A DNA stretch of 44,632 bases, from assembly GCA_023457935.1 (NCBI GenBank), contig JAEXBA010000033.1, positions 1 through 44,632 of the forward strand, written 5' to 3'. Origin of the DNA: Bacteroidota bacterium. GTDB lineage: Bacteria; Bacteroidota; Bacteroidia; Flavobacteriales; Weeksellaceae. Of this stretch, positions 42,678 through 44,632 are shown in pieces (the stretch's first letter is position 1; every line of letters starts with the position of its first letter). The notes beneath the pieces were generated by a model. The model searched no databases, was not told where the DNA came from, and saw only the letters and a program-made list of their open reading frames with translations. A program made the translations under genes and the position numbers.

Positions 42678-43850
42678 ATGTCTATTTTCAACGATACAAA
42701 AGTCGCTTTTCAGGATAAATCAACAGAGCAGCTAAGAAAAGCGTACTGGATGTTCAGAACCATTGAACATCCGCACCTTACCTCATTCGGAATTAAGGTT
42801 TTGAATTTTACAATGGAAAATAACTTTCCGTTTGTGAAAGGAATTGTAAGAAAAACGCTTTTTGAGCAGTTTGTGGGCGGTGAAACCCGTGAAAAAAGCA
42901 AGGAAGTGGTGAAAACACTTTTCAAACACCACATCGGAAGTATCTTCGATTATTCAAAGGAAGGAATAGAAAAAGAAGCCGATTTTGAAGAAACCTACAA
43001 CGAAATTCTTCATAATATTAAGTTTGCCGAAGGAAACCCTGCGATACCTTTTGTAGTTTTTAAACCGACCGGTTTTGGAAGAATCGATTTGTACGACAAA
43101 GTAGGCAATTCTCCGGATTCACTTACTGAAGCCGAAAAAACAGAGTGGGCAAATGTTGTCCGCAGGTTTGAAGGGGTCTGTAAGGAATCTTATGAAAGAA
43201 ATGTTGTCATCATGGTCGATGCAGAAGAAACCTGGATGCAGGGAGCCGCGGATGATTTGGTGAACGGCATGATGGCCAAATACAACAAAGAAAAACCGAT
43301 TGTCTGGAACACGATTCAGATGTACAGAACCCGCCGGATAGAGTATCTTGCTGCAGATTTGGAAAGAGCCAGAACCGGAAACTATTTTCTAGGTTATAAG
43401 TTTGTTCGTGGTGCTTATATGGAAAAAGAACGGGCAAGAGCCGAAGAGAAAGGATATGCAGATCCGATTCAGCCGACAAAAGAGGCGACAGATAACAATT
43501 ACAACGCTGCGGTGGATTTTGTAATGGCAAATCTTGACCGTGTTTCTGCATTCTTCGGAACTCATAACGAATTTTCCACCGAACTGGTAATGAAAAAAAT
43601 GGGAGAAAGAAATCTTCCGAACGATTATGAAAAAATCCATTTCGGACAGCTGTACGGAATGAGCGACAATATCACCTATTATCTTGGTGAACAGAAATAC
43701 AACGCCGCAAAATATCTTCCGTACGGAACTATTGAAGAAGTAACACCTTATTTAACGCGAAGAGCAATGGAAAACACTTCGGTGAAAGGGCAGACTGGCC
43801 GGGAACTGGGCCTCATTGCCAAAGAACTCCGCAGAAGGAAAAATCAGTAA
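42678..43850 (+). CDS. Proline dehydrogenase
   Basis: A 390-residue FAD enzyme oxidising proline to pyrroline-5-carboxylate. TIM-barrel landmarks: FVVFKPTGFGRIDLY, VIMVDAEETWMQGAADDLV, YKFVRGAYMEKERARAEEKGY, GTHNEFSTEL, FGQLYGMSDNITYYLG, YLPYGTIEEVTPYLTRRAMEN. It is the monofunctional form; no P5C dehydrogenase is nearby. Electrons would enter the quinone pool directly. Own promoter and terminator. Confidence 0.94.
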   Translation: MSIFNDTKVAFQDKSTEQLRKAYWMFRTIEHPHLTSFGIKVLNFTMENNFPFVKGIVRKTLFEQFVGGETREKSKEVVKTLFKHHIGSIFDYSKEGIEKEADFEETYNEILHNIKFAEGNPAIPFVVFKPTGFGRIDLYDKVGNSPDSLTEAEKTEWANVVRRFEGVCKESYERNVVIMVDAEETWMQGAADDLVNGMMAKYNKEKPIVWNTIQMYRTRRIEYLAADLERARTGNYFLGYKFVRGAYMEKERARAEEKGYADPIQPTKEATDNNYNAAVDFVMANLDRVSAFFGTHNEFSTELVMKKMGERNLPNDYEKIHFGQLYGMSDNITYYLGEQKYNAAKYLPYGTIEEVTPYLTRRAMENTSVKGQTGRELGLIAKELRRRKNQ

Positions 43851-43871
43851 AAAATACGTAAACTGAAAACG

Positions 43872-43898
43872 AAAAAGTCACCTTAAAGGTGACTTTTT
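43872..43898. terminator. Bidirectional terminator between convergent genes
   Basis: An 11-bp perfect stem (AAAAAGTCACC / GGTGACTTTTT) with a 5-base loop; A and T tracts on both sides let it serve proline dehydrogenase and the minus-strand gene ending at 43898. Confidence 0.85.
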
Positions 43899-44377
43899 TA
43901 GTTTTTGGCGGTTCGTGCTGATCTTCTTACGGGTTGATATTTCGATTTTCCGAAGATCTTGTCAACCTGAGCTTTTGTCAGGAATGCACTTTTTCCGATG
44001 TATTTTTTGCTTTTGTTGATATAATGAACAAACTGAACCGTCGGCTGTCCGTAATTTCTCTTGAAATTAAGTCCAACGATATCATTCGGCAGTTCCAGCG
44101 AGATTTCGTTTCTCGGCATATCGATAAAGCCGTCGTTAATCAGCTTGTAAAGCTGGTCAAAATCTTTGTTCAGATCCTGAAAAGAAAAGGAACGGTACGT
44201 GTTCAGATTCGTTGTATTAACGTCCTGATAATTTATGGTGTACTTATTCAGTTTTTTATAAAGAGCAACATTATTGTCTTTACCTACTTCGTTCAGCGTT
44301 TCGTTCTTCAGAACTTTAATTTGTGAAAAAGCAGTAAAGGAGACAAATATTGTAAGCAGCAAGGCGATTTTTTTCAT
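43898..44377 (-). CDS. Secreted protein of unknown function
   Basis: A 159-residue protein with a signal peptide (MKKIALLLTIFVSFTAFSQ) and a single mixed alpha/beta domain (YRSFSFQDLNKDFDQLYKLINDGF, ISLELPNDIVGLNFKRNYGQPTVQFVHY) ending in a basic tail. No family recognised. The ATG at 44377 begins the signal peptide; the frame is open back to 44446 but that extension is not signal-like. A possible minus-strand -7 box (TATTTTTG, complement of 44444-44451) lies 66 bases upstream. Confidence 0.75.
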   Translation of the reverse strand: MKKIALLLTIFVSFTAFSQIKVLKNETLNEVGKDNNVALYKKLNKYTINYQDVNTTNLNTYRSFSFQDLNKDFDQLYKLINDGFIDMPRNEISLELPNDIVGLNFKRNYGQPTVQFVHYINKSKKYIGKSAFLTKAQVDKIFGKSKYQPVRRSARTAKN

Positions 44378-44510
44378 GTGCTTTCTGTTTAAAATATTAG
44401 AACTTTCATTTGTGTTAAATATTGTGTGGCCACAAAAATTAGTCAAAAATAGTAAATATTTTTTTTAAAAGGTCCATATTTATTTTTCTTAACATCTAAC
44501 TAAACAAAAG

Positions 44511-44541
44511 AGGCTGTCTCAAAAGAGAGATAGCCTTTTTT
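44511..44541. terminator. Hairpin with T run, terminator-like or element end
   Basis: AGGCTGTCTC pairs imperfectly with GAGAGATAGCCT, followed by six T. No plus-strand gene ends just upstream, so it may serve another role; the sequence resembles terminal repeats of some Bacteroidota IS elements from memory. Confidence 0.4.
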
Positions 44542-44552
44542 ATGCAAAAAAA

Positions 44553-44570
44553 GGAAAGCCGAGGCTTTCC
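44553..44570. repeat. Second short inverted repeat near the window end
   Basis: GGAAAGC / GCTTTCC with loop CGAG. Together with the preceding hairpin it lies in gene-free sequence from 44378 to the window end (255 bp). Confidence 0.5.
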
Positions 44571-44632
44571 TAATAGTTGCAAATTTCGTAATTTGCTGTG
44601 TGTTAACTAAGTCAAAAGTAGTCTTTAAAGAT

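Overview
The window looks like a chromosomal segment from a member of the Bacteroidota, most likely family Weeksellaceae (Chryseobacterium/Kaistella/Epilithonimonas type). The evidence is T9SS type A C-terminal sorting domains, SusC-like outer-membrane proteins, Bacteroidota promoters (TAnnTTTG -7 boxes, sometimes with TTG about 19 bp upstream), a MutA-type mutase subunit, a flavobacterial fused 2-oxoacid dehydrogenase E1, and an AT-rich, lysine/asparagine-rich coding style. No rRNA, tRNA, CRISPR array or phage gene was seen. The assignment rests on protein similarity from memory, not on a search.

Layout. 1-2.5 kb: E1 alpha/beta fusion. 2.5-11.9 kb: the most unusual region. A SusC-like outer-membrane barrel with no plug domain overlaps a 1514-residue alpha-2-macroglobulin-like protein that carries a TonB plug in its middle and an intact thioester motif after it. 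A lipoprotein with TSP3-like repeats and a vWA domain follows. 11.9-16.0 kb: GbsR/MarR regulator, small membrane protein, divergent desaturase, DUF2071 protein, dihydrolipoyl dehydrogenase. 16.1-19.9 kb: patatin, then (minus strand) a GldA-like ABC ATPase and a secreted M28 peptidase. 20.0-22.2 kb: uridine kinase, septum-formation initiator, MutA. 22.2-23.2 kb: a repeat island carrying a GxxExxY nuclease-like gene. 23.2-26.5 kb: methyltransferase, OmpA lipoprotein, M20 dipeptidase. 26.6-30.1 kb: two T9SS cargo proteins. 30.2-32.0 kb: etfBA behind a perfect 28-bp palindrome. 32.1-34.1 kb: bifunctional nuclease family protein and nucleoside transporter. 34.2-37.3 kb: outer-membrane protein, ECF sigma factor, anti-sigma-like protein, second outer-membrane protein. 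37.4-43.9 kb: membrane protein, thiolase, Atg22-like MFS, mevalonate kinase, UbiA prenyltransferase, proline dehydrogenase. The end holds a minus-strand secreted protein and two hairpins.

How the genes fit together. Central metabolism is represented by E1, Lpd, EtfAB, thiolase, MutA and proline dehydrogenase, which fit amino-acid and acyl-CoA oxidation. Envelope functions (barrel/A2M-plug/vWA, OmpA, sigma-linked outer-membrane protein, T9SS cargo, secreted peptidases) dominate the rest. The best candidate for an undescribed system is the barrel plus A2M-plug pair: a TonB-dependent transporter split so that the plug rides on a putative protease-trapping protein. The repeat island at 22.2-23.2 kb is a second region of interest because it abuts the mutA stop codon and supplies the start codon of the next gene.
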